A stretch of DNA of 64,000 nt from Ifrita kowaldi. Lineage: Eukaryota; Chordata; Aves; Passeriformes; Cinclosomatidae. Both the position numbers and the translations under genes were made by a program. Within the stretch, counting starts at the first letter, position 1. Each line of letters opens with the position of its first letter. Under the pieces are notes generated by a model that saw only the letters and a list, made by a program, of their open reading frames with translations, was not told the origin of the DNA and made no database searches. Shown here piece after piece: positions 52,401 through 64,000 of the stretch. The stretch lies in contig VZRS01014168.1 of NCBI GenBank assembly GCA_013398055.1, positions 310,001-374,000 of the forward strand, in the 5' to 3' direction.

Positions 52401-54343
52401 TCCTGCTGACAGAAGCATGTGGAATGTGATCAGGAGATATTTGGGAAATTTGTCTTCTCTTACAAGTAGGAGGGAGAGGGAAGGGTGCACAAACTCCTAT
52501 GAGGTAATTTTATTTCAAGAAATAATATAATACAACCATGACATTTTACAGCTTTTTGACTGTTGAGATAGCAATTGTACAAGGCTGTTTTGGATATCCG
52601 TGTGCATCCATGCTAGCAGGTGTACCCCATCATCAACACCACATGTGATATCAGAACTGCACTAGAGGCAGCAAATTTTATCCCCATAGGCTGACTTGAA
52701 CATGTCCAGGCCAATGTTTCACCCTCAGTTGCTGAGTCCATGGGTGTCATCACAAACCACAAAGGGTTTGCTGTTCCCTATTCACAAAAGCACGGCTTGA
52801 GCAACAGGCTAGAAAATGCCCTACAGCTTCTCCAGCTGTGGTAAACCCTTACAGTGCTCCTCAGAAAGATCATCAGAGAAGCATTCACTTCTGGTAGACC
52901 AACAGTTCATCTTGGTTATCCTGATTCATTCATCAGATGACAGTGACATAACCTGTTGCCTCAGAGGAAAGTATAAAAACTTCTTCAACAGCAACCATTG
53001 AATAAGGTGCCTACAAATTTTCCTATTTTTTTCCAAATATTTAGAATATGGATTTTAGTTTCTCGTATAATCTTCAGGGCTTTTAACCTTGCCAGATTCC
53101 TAGGTCCACTAATGATCCTTAGCTATTATTGAATTCTCTGAATAATTTAACCCTTTCTTCAGCCTGGATTTCAAATATGTTTTAGGTCTATAAGCTGTCA
53201 AGGCTTCTTACATGTTGCATAAATGAATGATTGCCTTTCATTGTTTCTAAATTGTTGTCTAAGCAAAGCTTAAAATAAAACGTAGTCAGTTTGTTTCAAG
53301 TCTCCTACTAATTAACTTTAGATTTATTTACTCTTTGCCATTTATCTGCAAATGGTTTTTATGATTGTCTTTGGCACATATCTAAAACACATCATCTATG
53401 ATTACAATGCCTTGTCTAACTACCAACAAACTGACACTTGACATAATTTTTTCAAGTCACCATTTTTTTAATCCTAATTAATCTGTCCTAGAGGTAATTT
53501 TACCTTCAAGGTGATTCTTTCTTTCTGTATCCAGAAAAGAATTAATTTAGCAAGGGAAAGAATTACACCTTGAAAATTAGTGTGGATAATAAAAGCCAAA
53601 AGTTAATGCATTAGGACAGGTTTGTTGACAGCAACACACAGGTTTCATTACTGATATGTTACTGTCAATATTTTTGTGCGTGTCTTAGTTCCCAGAGAAA
53701 CGTTGATGAAAAATAAGTGTCTTATTCAAGTTGTAGGTAAGCCCTAGATAGGGACACTATCACATCTTTGTGACAAGGAGAGAATTCAGCTAAGTGCCGT
53801 GTATTTTTTTGCTACAATCATATATTTTATTTTGTGTTTGACATAAGGAAAGGGCAACAGATTTATTAATTATTTCATGTTCAGAAGATTTTAAATTAAA
53901 GAAACAACAATATACCTCAAACTTCCCTCCTCAAACAAATTAGAAACAAGAATCAAGAAATAAGATTTACTTCATTACATTTAGCACTAAGGAATTTATT
54001 TTTATAGAAAAGTTTCAAGTTTATTTTTAGCAAGCATACAAGTTTAGAGATTATGTGAATATAACATATATGAATATAGGAAAATCTGAGCTGCAGGTGG
54101 AGAACTTAGCATTCTACCTCTGTAGTGGCCTGTTTCTCTTTTATTTCAGATAATTTTTGCTGTGTTCATGTATAGTAACATATAATGGCAGCTCTAGTAT
54201 GAATGAGCAAACATATATAATGAGGAAAAAATCACATTAAAGTAATACACCTTGATATCCATGTTTTTGGCAAAACACTCTACTTGGCATTGTGCAAGAT
54301 CCTGTGCTTATTTGGTTGTTGCTTAAGTGATTTACTTGCCATG
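49446..54343. other. Unassigned non-coding DNA
   Basis: Apart from the possible CR1 remnant at 49450-49510 and a 15-base tandem duplication at 49791-49820, nothing is recognised. Several overlapping open frames on both strands at 49982-50892 and 52121-52530 are 60-97 codons long and show no domain or splice pattern I can support. A short inverted repeat (ATGGTATA / TATACCAT) lies at 50150-50173. Confidence 0.62.
49791..49820 (+). repeat. Perfect 15-base tandem duplication
   Basis: ATGAATACACAGAAT occurs twice with no spacer (49791-49805 and 49806-49820). The copies are identical, which suggests a recent slippage event. Confidence 0.9.
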
Positions 54344-54605
54344 CTTTTCTTTTCTTTTCTTTTCTTTTCTTTTCTTTTCTTTTCTTTTCTTTTCTTTTCT
54401 TTTCTTTTCTTTTCTTTTCTTTTCTTTTCTTTTCTTTTCTTTTCTTTTCTTTTCTTTTCTTTTCTTTTCTTTTCTTTTCTTTTCTTTTCTTTTCTTCTCT
54501 TCTCTTCTCTTCTCTTCTCTTCTCTTCTCTTCTCTTCTCTTCTCTTCTCTTCTCTTCTCTTTTCTTCTTTTCTTTTCCCTTTTCTTTTTTCTTTTTCTTT
54601 TTCAT
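54344..54605 (+). repeat. Two-phase pyrimidine pentamer repeat
   Basis: Thirty perfect CTTTT units (54344-54493) pass directly into thirteen perfect CTTCT units (54494-54558), followed by an irregular C/T tract to about 54603. The change from one unit to the other happens at a single boundary, as expected if one point-mutated unit was then amplified. The 109-134-codon frames on both strands here are repeat artefacts. No transposon is recognised beside it. Confidence 0.98.
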
Positions 54606-57600
54606 TTCGCAACTTGCTGCAGTTATGCAAAAAAATATCATTATAGGATAATTTAAGAGAAAAAATTGTGAAAGCTACATTACTGTGTATAAATGATACA
54701 TGACATGAAAAGGTGAAACTTTGTGTGGGCTCATTCTAATTAAAACTTCAGAAATGCTATTTGAAACTTTAGAAATAAAGAAGTTTGTCAGCAAGGGCTA
54801 GATTCATCTTTCTTAATTTTTGGCAGGTGGAGGAAAATACAGGTTCTTGAAATCTATTATGCACATGGATTAGAGAGAAAGTGACCTGTAAAGGGCAATT
54901 TAGGCCTTGTCTTTTAGACAGCTCTCCTGGACTAGGGTGAAACTTCCACAGGAGGTGTCTGTCTGTCTCCACTGAAAACTTCCAAATGACCTCTTAAACC
55001 CAATGTCTATCTATTAGACGGCAAAGATAAATGAGAAGAACATTACTGCCAGTCTCTAAGCCAGAGCAGGGTGGTCTCCAGCAAGCTCAAGGACGGTACG
55101 GCTGTGCAGCTTTGCCCAGAGTTTCCAGCTCAGACAGATGATACTCAGCTGCACATCCCACTTAGAGACACCAAAGAGGCTACTGTGAACAAGGTCTTTG
55201 AAGCTTACATATTTATTCCAAGATATTCGCTTTAAAGGTGATATAGAGGAGGGAAAATAATGTTTATGTTTTAAATGTCAGATACTTGTTTATTTAGTTT
55301 ACCAACTGCCTACATTTCTCACTATTTTATCATCTCTGTGTGTTAGGGCATGGTAGGTTTTACTATAAACTTCATAATGAACAAAAATAACTCAATGGGC
55401 ATAACTGTAGGACACAAATGTAAGTTTGTAAGTTCAAAATGCCCAGGGAGCAGACAGTTGCTAAGAGGATGGCTTGTCCTGGTCAGTGCCACTGCACTGA
55501 CCCTCACTTCTGCAGCCTATCTGGAGGTCTTCCATGGAGCCAGTCTCTGAGAGAGCCATCTGAAATGCCTCTGGTGATGATTAAGGCCTCTGCAGAAAAC
55601 AATGGTAAATGTATGTTATCATCATAAAATGTACATAATTTTAGTAATTTCCCATTCAACTCCACTAACCACTGCTTACCTACCAAGATGTATGTGACAC
55701 AGACAGCACACTGAGAGGTGATTTACTCAAACTCTTGCTGTTCACCCATCATTATCTCTACATCTCCATAACACATGAATTGATTGTAAAATAATTTTAA
55801 TTTGTGGGCCTAATCCTGCATCTAATGCTAAAGTATCCCGAGTAAGCTTAATCCATTTCTTTCAAAAGGTTCTCCAGAACTATAGCTTGAGAGTTTAATT
55901 TAAGTAGCATTTCCCCTTGCATGAAGAAGGTTCATTAAATTCAGCATAAAAACCAGAGCAGGCAGCTAGAATGGAGTGCCAGATGTAAAAAAGATAACTG
56001 AGTATAGCACATACAAACATTTTTTCTGATTATTGCTTGCATTTTGTCTGAACTCTGTCTGACAAACATTTAATGCCTTAAGTTTCTAATTACAACTCCA
56101 GTTGTAAGAAAGTATTTATTGCAAGAAATCTTGGGAACCTACAGAAAGCTTTTCATGCACTAGGTTTGATAGTGTTTCCTCTGATAAAATGTCATTGATT
56201 TAACCCGTCTTTCTTCTATTTAATCACTTTCAGAGGCTCATTAGACCAAAAGGAAATAAGCTTTAAAACTCAAACCACATGCCACATATAAAGAACAAAA
56301 CAACAACAAGAAAAATTACAAACTGTGTCCTTAATTTCAACATTGTATGCTATCTAAGTAATAAAAGAGTTAAAAAGGTGTTAGAAATACCCTTTTCAAA
56401 TGGGAAAATGCATACGATTTCAAGGCTATGGCTCCTGTTAACCCACACATAATGGGAGTTTTCAAGGACACTGCACAAGTGAATTCTTGCCTTACAAGGA
56501 CTTCACCAATAATGAGTTTCTGCTACCTGTAATCTTTTGAAATTAATATAAATCCTACAATCACTTTCCACAATAAACAAAATCATGTATCATTCATTCT
56601 GCATAGGTAAATAGATGTGTAGACAGGCATAAAACTAATTAAAAAATTTTAGAGAACTGAGTAAGCCTTAGATTAAGGGGACATGCAAGATCCACCAACA
56701 TGATACATGAATAAACTTTCTTCCTGCAGAACTATACAGAAAACTCATAGAACGCCACATCTTAAACCATATACTCAGGCAAAAATGTACAAAATTCAGA
56801 GGGACATTTAAATGAGTGCCCAGATTTGAGGCATGCCTAAGCCATGCAATTTTATGGAGATCTCCACTGCCTTGCAGTTCCTTTAATGCATTTTTCCCTG
56901 GTTGTCTTTTATTTTTCTCATCTCTTTTTTATGGAACTGTAATGAACAACCATAAGGCATCTTGAGGCTACTCAATTACTAGAAAAAGATCCTGAATGCT
57001 TACCAGACTGGCAGAGAGCTGATGTCAGGGAGGGTGTGTTCGGGCACCACCAGATGCAGGTCCATGGTCTATTTCCTTACTTACTGAGAAGAAAATGCAA
57101 CAGCAGAAGACACTGGAATTGCCCCATTTCCAAGTATTTTCCTGATCTTCAGTGTTCTGCTCTCCTTACCCCTCTTTTTCCATTCTCGCATTGAGATTAA
57201 CCATCCTCTCAAACTTTATACTCACTTAATTTCTGGAGGAGGCGGAATTTTCTTCTAGATCTCCATTAACTATTAGGAAAGGTCCCTTTGAATGTACCTA
57301 ATTTGTAAAGTTATTTCTTGTCCATAAAAAGATCTGGCAAATCAGAGTCCAAGTGATGTCAAATATCAATGACATATTAATCCTTCTAATTTCTATTTTT
57401 TTTTTTAGGCACTGTTAGGTGTTAGTGTTGTAATATAAATTGCTAAATAAAAAGACTAGCTCTAGATGAGTTCATGCTTAGGCTGGGCATGAGGAAGGAT
57501 CACACTGAATTTTGGTATATTGATTTTTACTATGAAGACTTAGATACCTTCACTTCCTAAATCTTTTTAACTGTAACGAAAATAAAATTGTTAATTTATT

Positions 57601-58664
57601 TGTTCTGAGCAGTTAGGAGAAAAAGTCAGATATCTGATAGTTGTTGCAATTATGAGAACAGTTTAAAGCTGTATGTCAAACATTTAGTTTGTTTTCAGGT
57701 ATAAAAAGTAAAATAGTCCCCAGAAGATTATAATCTCAGCCACTATTCCTCACTCCTTGGAAAGAGTTAATACTCTTTTCCAAGTGTCTCTCAGCCACCT
57801 TTCCTCATCACCTACTCACACACTGACTTTGCACCTTTTTCTGCATTGACTTCTTTTGCTTTTGTCTGTCAGACTCTCAACTCTATTTTAAACAATTTCT
57901 TCTTGCACAGCTTGTCCACCCCATGTGTTTTCACTGGATGGTGACTGATGTCTGCATTTTAGGGTTAAGATGTTTCATGAGACACCATCTGCAGGAGCCT
58001 TTAGCTGATTTAAGAACGAAAAACTGATCAGGTTGTGTAGCACTTTCCTCGTTGGGTAACCTTCTGAACCCTGAAGATTTGACAGTTAAGGCAACAGAAA
58101 AAAGGCTTTACAAAAATTTTTAAAAAAAGAAAAATTACTTATGGGCAGATAAAACAATGTCAGTCACAGATTCACTATGTGTTTGGGTTTTGTTAACTAG
58201 AAAAAATTACAATTTTTACACCCATGCATGTGTTTATGTATGTGAATACATGTGCAAAGGAGACAGGTATTAACTTTTTTCCAACAGCTGCTCATATGGC
58301 CACTTATAGTTGGCAATTCCAACACTATGGGATTTAGCAGCATGATTTGACCCATGAGAAGAATGCTCAGAGTATTTCTCAACAATGGCTTTGTTCTAAA
58401 AGGACATTAGCTGAAAAAAAATAGTGTGCTCAGCTGTCCTAGTGTGCTCTACAGAAAATATTGCTTCTTCGGTAAAGCTTCAAGACAGGATTTAACAAGG
58501 TGAGAGAGGAGGGAGGATACACCGCTGCTGTGTTCTCTAGGGTAGGCATCATTTCATGTAAAAGGCAAAATGTCAATAGAAACATGTTACTGCGCCACAT
58601 TGCAGAGGAGATCTAAGAGGTTTAATGCCCCAGAATGTTTGGTATTCCTTTTAAGCCTGCAACT

Positions 58665-58665
<1 letters not shown>
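54606..58665. other. Unassigned non-coding DNA
   Basis: No gene or transposon is recognised. A hairpin-forming segment lies at 57756-57784. The sequence at 55040-55180 is richer in GC and may be an old insertion, but I cannot name it. Confidence 0.65.
57756..57784. repeat. Imperfect hairpin, 12-13-base arms
   Basis: CTTGGAAAGAGT and ACTCTTTTCCAAG are reverse complements except for one extra T, with a four-base loop (TAAT). The stem is too short for a microRNA precursor, and no terminator-like T run or paired gene is present. No function is inferred. Confidence 0.8.

Positions 58666-58720
<55 letters not shown>
58666..58720 (+). repeat. Uninterrupted A55 tract
   Basis: Fifty-five consecutive A residues between GCAACTC and GTTCTCAATC. 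Such a tract can be the tail of a retrocopied RNA, but CR1, the main LINE of birds, does not leave poly(A) tails. No AATAAA precedes it and the upstream 130 bases match no RNA I know. GTTCTC occurs right after the tract and again at 58532-58537, which could be a target-site duplication but is only six bases long. A plain homopolymer expansion, or a base-calling length error, is equally possible. Confidence 0.95.
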
Positions 58721-58723
<3 letters not shown>

Positions 58724-61700
58724 CTCAATCCCTCATGTTTATTTGAATAGATGTTGGCAGGATAATTAAATGCTCCCTTCAAACATCCTGGTGGAAATAT
58801 TAAACAGTAATTACCTTACTCAAGTCGTTCCTTTTGTGAGAAGGGGAGCCACCTGACTGCCAGCTTTCGTTTGCCCTGACACAGATGCAAAGGCTCTGCT
58901 GCCTTTCTGAGCTGTTCACACACTTTCTTCCCATGAGAAAGTAAGCACTGATTGAAACGCGGCATTTTCTCCCAACTTGCACACACAACTGCTGCTTGTT
59001 TCAGAAAGATGTCAACTAATTTGAGCAACCTCTCCAAAGGACTCTCCAAACAGAAATGTCTTTCATAAATTTCCGGGTCAGCAGCCCTTGGTAACCCAGG
59101 ATGACTATTCCAGTCCTGGAGGCACTGAAATAGTTCCATATAAATAGAAACAGTTTCTGTATCACATTGTTGCCTGAAGCACAGCATTCAACACCTCCTT
59201 GCACATTAAAATATCTCTCCATGACACAACTTTACACAAAAGAGTGTCTTTGACCATATGGTCTCTCTTTGATCTGTTGATTTTCTTTACTCTGATCCTC
59301 TCATTTACTGAAACATTTATGTCTTCTGGTCTGAAGCCTTAAATGGTCAGCACGAATAATGCATGCAGGGGACTTCTTCTCTTCTACTCTATTTGAATGT
59401 CAGCAGATGTTGAAGTACCCTCGTTCTTCATGAAGTGTTTCTATTGTGTGGGACTATTTGTAAAAGAAAACGAGCATCAAGCTCTGTACAACAGAGCTTC
59501 TCCTTTCCTCTTTCCCTTCCCTCTTTTACCATGATAACAAATATTTACTGAATCTCCTTCTTTAATAATACTTTCCCCTCAGAATTCTGGGTTTATTCCA
59601 ATGTTTTTGGAGGTCAGCATAGTTGCTTTCAGTGACTCCTATGGACGTCAGGTATACTGTATCTGTTATTTGCTGATCCTCAATTGTTTAATGACTATAT
59701 ATGGCTGCAGTAGTTGAAAAGGCAGTCAAGATGGGTGGGAAAGAGGTTTTGCATTTTCAGATTAATATAACTGTGTTTAATCAGCCCAACATTAATCTCT
59801 TCTCCTAGTCTACTCTCCTTTTCCTTTACATCTAACTCACTAGACAAACTACAACTCAATTGAAACTGAAGGCAGTTTTGCCATTCTCTTCAATACTAAA
59901 TCAGATGTTCATTCATCATCTAAATGTAAGGACTGTAAACAGTTTATAAACCAATGTGTAAATTGCTCATGAAAAATGTTATTAATATGCTTTTGTTTCC
60001 TGGGTATAGTGGGTTTTGAGAGCTCCTACCCAAAGCCTGCATTTGTTAATAATAAAGGAATTCAGGTAGGCTGCTCAAACCAGATTGTGTGAGTGCAATC
60101 TGGAGTAGAACTGTCAGACTGAAGATGTCTTTTTGCAACATATTTCCAGCATAGTTTTTGAAAAATAGGATTTTCTAAAGCACCTAAGAAAAACAAGTGG
60201 ATCATTTGATCATTTCTTTAATTGGCATTCAGAAAATTGTTTTCTTTTAGAGGAAAGTAGTTATTTCCCTTTTGTTTATAACCAAACAGAATCCCTGTTC
60301 TGAACATTCACAACAAAGGACACCAGAGACAAAATCATTCAAACTGTGCCTTACTCAAGTAGCTGAAGGGTATTTCTCAGTTTTCTGCAGCAACAAAATT
60401 CATGTGATCGAATACAGAGCACTGTTGTTGGTTTCATATCACGATCATCACATTGACATACAAACTTACACTGCCATGCTAAACTTGCGGACATGCTCTT
60501 TGAAGGTTTTAAAAACCAGTAATTTTCTCCTTGATCACACTGAATACTCAGGAAGCTTAGTAAGAAGAGTTTAGGCTGAAGTTATAGGCCTTTCAGTTGT
60601 GCCCAGCTGTTTGGATTCTGACCATATTTTGGTTTTAAAATCTTGATCTGGAATTCTGTGAACTGAATAGTCTTTATCAAATGAAATCCACCAGTTAGCT
60701 GAAGGGCTTATCAAAATCAAAGAGATATTGCCCTTGTTTGTGTAAGGACATCTTTTCTCTAACCTGAAACTATTCTCTAAGAGAGTGTGCATATGTGAAT
60801 GATTCCAAAGTGGATCATTTCCCATAGACAACTTGCAATAAAACTGCGCTTGAAGAAAATAAACAGTGGTTGTTTTCAGAAGCAAAGAAAAAATCCCAAA
60901 CCTTCGACATTTCAGAGAGTAAGCTTCTTGTTTAATTTGTATGTCAGACCTATGAAAGAGGAATTGGAAGGCTAAGTGGTCAACCAGTATATTTTAAGGT
61001 GAACCCATATGTAGGAAAACCACCCCAACGTTTATGTTTTTAATTATTCTGAACAAAAACGAAACAATTCAGAATAAACCGAAGAGATTTTAAGATTTCT
61101 TTTTACAAAAAGGAAACACTAAACCCGTGTTCTTTCATGTCATATAGAGTTCTTCATTCACATCCAGTGAAATATTTGTGGGAAAGAAATTAAGGAAAGG
61201 GGATGGATTTCTGAGAGAGCCTGCTTATCTCTCTTATCTCATGGATGAGCAGTTAGGGCATTTGCTGGGGTGTGTGACATCCTTCCATCCTGCTAACTAC
61301 AAGCCTTACAGCTTCAATTCCTTTTGTTGGACATGCTACTTTTTGCATGGAACAGCAAAACATTATTGACCCAGGCATCAAAGAGGTAATAATGACTCCA
61401 TGGCCTGACTGGCTTCTTACAAAACAGGTCAGTGCTTGTTCAAATTCCCGTCAAGGATGAAAGCCGGTCTTGTCCAAAATATCTTCAGCTCTATGAGCAA
61501 GAATTCTAAGCACGAAGGAATGAGATCTCACCTGAGAAACTGCCAGCTGATGTGGCTGAATCAGCCTTCAGTGGGACAGAAGATAAGGGATCAAATCCTT
61601 TCCTAAAAAGACACAGCTGAAAATACTTCTCCTGTTTCTTGGAGAAACTTCTCTCTAGCTGTTTACCCAGGGGGGATTATCAACAACAACAAAAAAATTG

Positions 61701-64000
61701 GTTTAATTCAGACAAATTTTGCAAATAGTTCCAGGTTCATCACATTCATATTCCAGGTTAATTTTAAATTGGCAAAAACTAGCTTTTCCAATGTGAGATA
61801 TTTCTGTTGTTCAAGGAACTAAGATCCAGTCATTTATCAATACATAATATTTAAACAAATACAATACCTTAGAGCAGAATTTACAGGAAAATTTAACTCA
61901 TGTAACAACTAAGAAATAATTAGCAAATTGTTGCACATGATTTATCTGTTGCAGTCTGCAGTAGCCATTACAACTAAAACAGCATCATTTTCTCTGTTCT
62001 GGCAAGTATTTAAATCCTTGTGGCTTTTGAGATAGGATACAAGTTCATAACTATGTGGCTAACATCACAAAAATGTCTGTTTCAAAAGATAGAAATACAC
62101 AAAGTATTAGCATGACTTCTGAAACGACTTCACATACTTTTGTGAACTCAAATTATGTTTTGTCAGAAATGAAAACAATAATGTACTATAAAAAATAATA
62201 GGACAAGAAGGAAATGGAAATGTGATGGTATTCAATAAAAAGATAACAATGACTAGGATTATGTAACTGGGACTACATAAAAGGTCTTTACTTTATGTCA
62301 AAAGCTCCCTTAGCAGATGGATTTTTCTAACTTGAAAACATAACCTGAGCAATGAAATTTGAAAAACTGCAAACAGTATTAAAAAATAATTTGAATTTTT
62401 TACTTTTTTAAATGAAACATTTAGGCAAGTAATTTATTGTTTGCCCTAGGGAATCAAAGCAAATTCTTCTGCTGAAATATCTATATTTTTAAGGAATATA
62501 TCGATAATTTAATTATCCATTGTATTATTTGTGCTTTCATGTACACTACAAGATAGTAATGGAGATAAAGCAATATTGTTCTTGTGGCTTAAACTGATTG
62601 TTAATAGACTCAAGAAGGATTATTTTGCTTGTGGTACTATATCACATATTTCTTTTATTCCTCCGAGACACTTGGGGTGGGATACTCCTAGTTCAAGGAA
62701 AAAAATGTGGCTTCCTTCCTCACACATACAGTTATCTTTACTTCAGTGAGAGTATTTATATTATTTGTTTAAATACATGCTTAGATCCCAAACTATTTCC
62801 TAAGGATTTCCTTTGCTATTATCATGACTTTGGAGGTACTGCCAACATTTGGCAGAATTAGCTGTGTGCACTTAGAGAAATTATTCCCACAGCAAGATAT
62901 GTCTCACCTGACATTAGAAGGTTAAAATTTGAAACTTAGGCAGCTATTCAGAGTTGGTTGTTTAAGCTTCTATTATAATCAGTGGTGAAGAGCAGCCACT
63001 TTTAGAGAATGATGCTGCCCATCTTAAGATAGGTGTGTAAGATATATGGGATGCATTGCCCTCCGGGCAAGCCTCCCTGTTCCCCAGATGCCTCACTTGA
63101 CAGCGCATAGAAACTCCCTAATGGCTCAACATCAGCAAATCTCCTTGGCTGCCAGCTGTGCCTGCAGCTGGGGGCCAGCAAAGACAATGCCTACCCTGCA
63201 CTCGGTGGTGTGACACACGCATAAACACCTGGTATATGGTTAAAAGAGCGCTATTCAAGTGTTACTGTAGTAATTAATACAGGTGGTCCTTATCTCCACT
63301 TCGCCCGAATCGTAGGCATGAATTTCAAAAGGAACGTTTATCTCTCCTGGTTTAATGTCCCGCATAAAACAGAGACTAGAACTGAGGAGCAGAAGGCAGG
63401 AATGGACTCTGACCTTCTTTCCACCGACAGGAACAACTTGTCTGAACCAGAAGAGTCCACATACCTTCTATTTCGTGGATTTCTAATCCACAAAATACCT
63501 CAGCATCATGTAATAAGTTTAAGACCACTTAAACCACAAATTTGGTCTCAAATCAGCTATCCTGTCTAAATTGCAGTATTGAGAAATCTATCCAAGTACA
63601 GGCTAAAACTTTAAAATTTAGAGAATCTAATTCTTCCCCTGGAAGACTGTCCTGGCTTCTAACTGTTCTCACTGCTAGGAAAATGGTCTTCATTTGAATT
63701 TAACAACATTCAACTTCCAGCTGTTAACTTCCAGAAAGGCCATTGTGGTTTCTCCCCTAGGGACAAACAGCCTTTCAAGCTAAGATTTTTTGGCTTTCCA
63801 TTGTGATCAAACCACCACTTAGTCTTCTTTTTAATAATGGGTGTGTCAATACTGACTTTAATGGAAACAGGATTGACTTGGTAATTTCAAACTAGACACT
63901 GAAAATATTTTTCTTATCAGCAGTTTTGCTCCATCATATGCACATTTTACTTTATTATTGTTGGGTTGCTCACATGCTGGGCTGTGGGTTGACACTGTCT
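58721..64000. other. Unassigned non-coding DNA
   Basis: No gene or transposon is recognised. The minus strand at 58816-59187 holds a 123-codon open frame in a locally GC-richer segment. It could be read as a last exon after an acceptor ending CTATTTCAG at about 59129-59137, but its length fits chance and its protein (for example LPRAADPEIYERH) is unfamiliar. Region 62995-63320 is also richer in GC and CpG (CACTTCGCCCGAATCGTAGG near 63298-63317) without a recognisable element. Confidence 0.6.

Noticed and set aside
54237..54656. Open frames of 109-134 codons on both strands encoding FLFFS or KRKEK repeats
   Set aside because: They are translations of the pentamer microsatellite, which contains no stop codon in several frames. 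The same applies to the frames across 21393-21832.
58816..59187. 123-codon minus-strand open frame with a balanced, protein-like composition
   Set aside because: An acceptor-like site near 59129 makes it a conceivable last exon, but the length is what chance gives in 64 kb. Its neighbour frames are also open because of local GC, and no family is recognised.
1..64000. CRISPR arrays, operons, integrons or phage-like modules
   Set aside because: The window is vertebrate DNA. There are no regularly spaced direct repeats, no runs of adjoining long open frames, and no ribosome-binding-site pattern.

Overview
The window looks like a stretch of bird nuclear genome, either a gene desert or the inside of a very large intron. 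The evidence for a bird is the repeat content. There are three minus-strand CR1 LINE remnants (9728-10300, 20211-20417, 49171-49445), a CR1 3' tail on the plus strand (32091-32139), and one nearly full-length solo LTR of a widespread avian endogenous-retrovirus type (16167-16755). CR1 is the dominant LINE of birds and other sauropsids. I saw no mammalian Alu, B1/B2 or L1 sequence. The DNA is AT-rich by eye (about 40% GC) and poor in CpG. The species cannot be fixed from this.

No protein-coding gene can be called with confidence. At this base composition about one codon in sixteen is a stop by chance. Six frames over 64 kb should then give longest open runs of roughly 130 codons, and outside repeats the longest open frames are 116-125 codons. 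The longest of all (174 codons, minus strand, 16221-16745) only traces the LTR, and those of 131-141 codons lie in pyrimidine microsatellites. I saw no tRNA, rRNA, CRISPR array or bacterial-type operon. The best coding lead is a pair of exon-like segments on the plus strand (24067-24151 and 25188-25310) with good splice signals and matching phase, and it remains weak.

Layout: 1-9727 is unassigned DNA with a (TAA)n repeat and an isolated CpG-rich patch (4721-4960). 9728-10300 is an eroded CR1. 10301-16166 is unassigned. 16167-16755 is the solo LTR, still showing a CRE/TATA pair on the minus strand. 20211-20417 is a second CR1 tail. 21425-21790 is a compound CCTTT microsatellite with a 209-base run of N inside it. 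21791-31548 is unassigned apart from the exon-like pair. 31549-31640 is a (GGAA)n repeat, followed by the plus-strand CR1 tail. 32140-49170 is unassigned. 49171-49445 is the clearest CR1. 54344-54605 is a two-phase pentamer repeat, and 58666-58720 is an uninterrupted run of 55 A. The rest to 64000 is unassigned.

I found no new biological system. The points most worth a second look are the CpG patch, the exon-like pair, the compound pentamer arrays and the long poly(A) tract.
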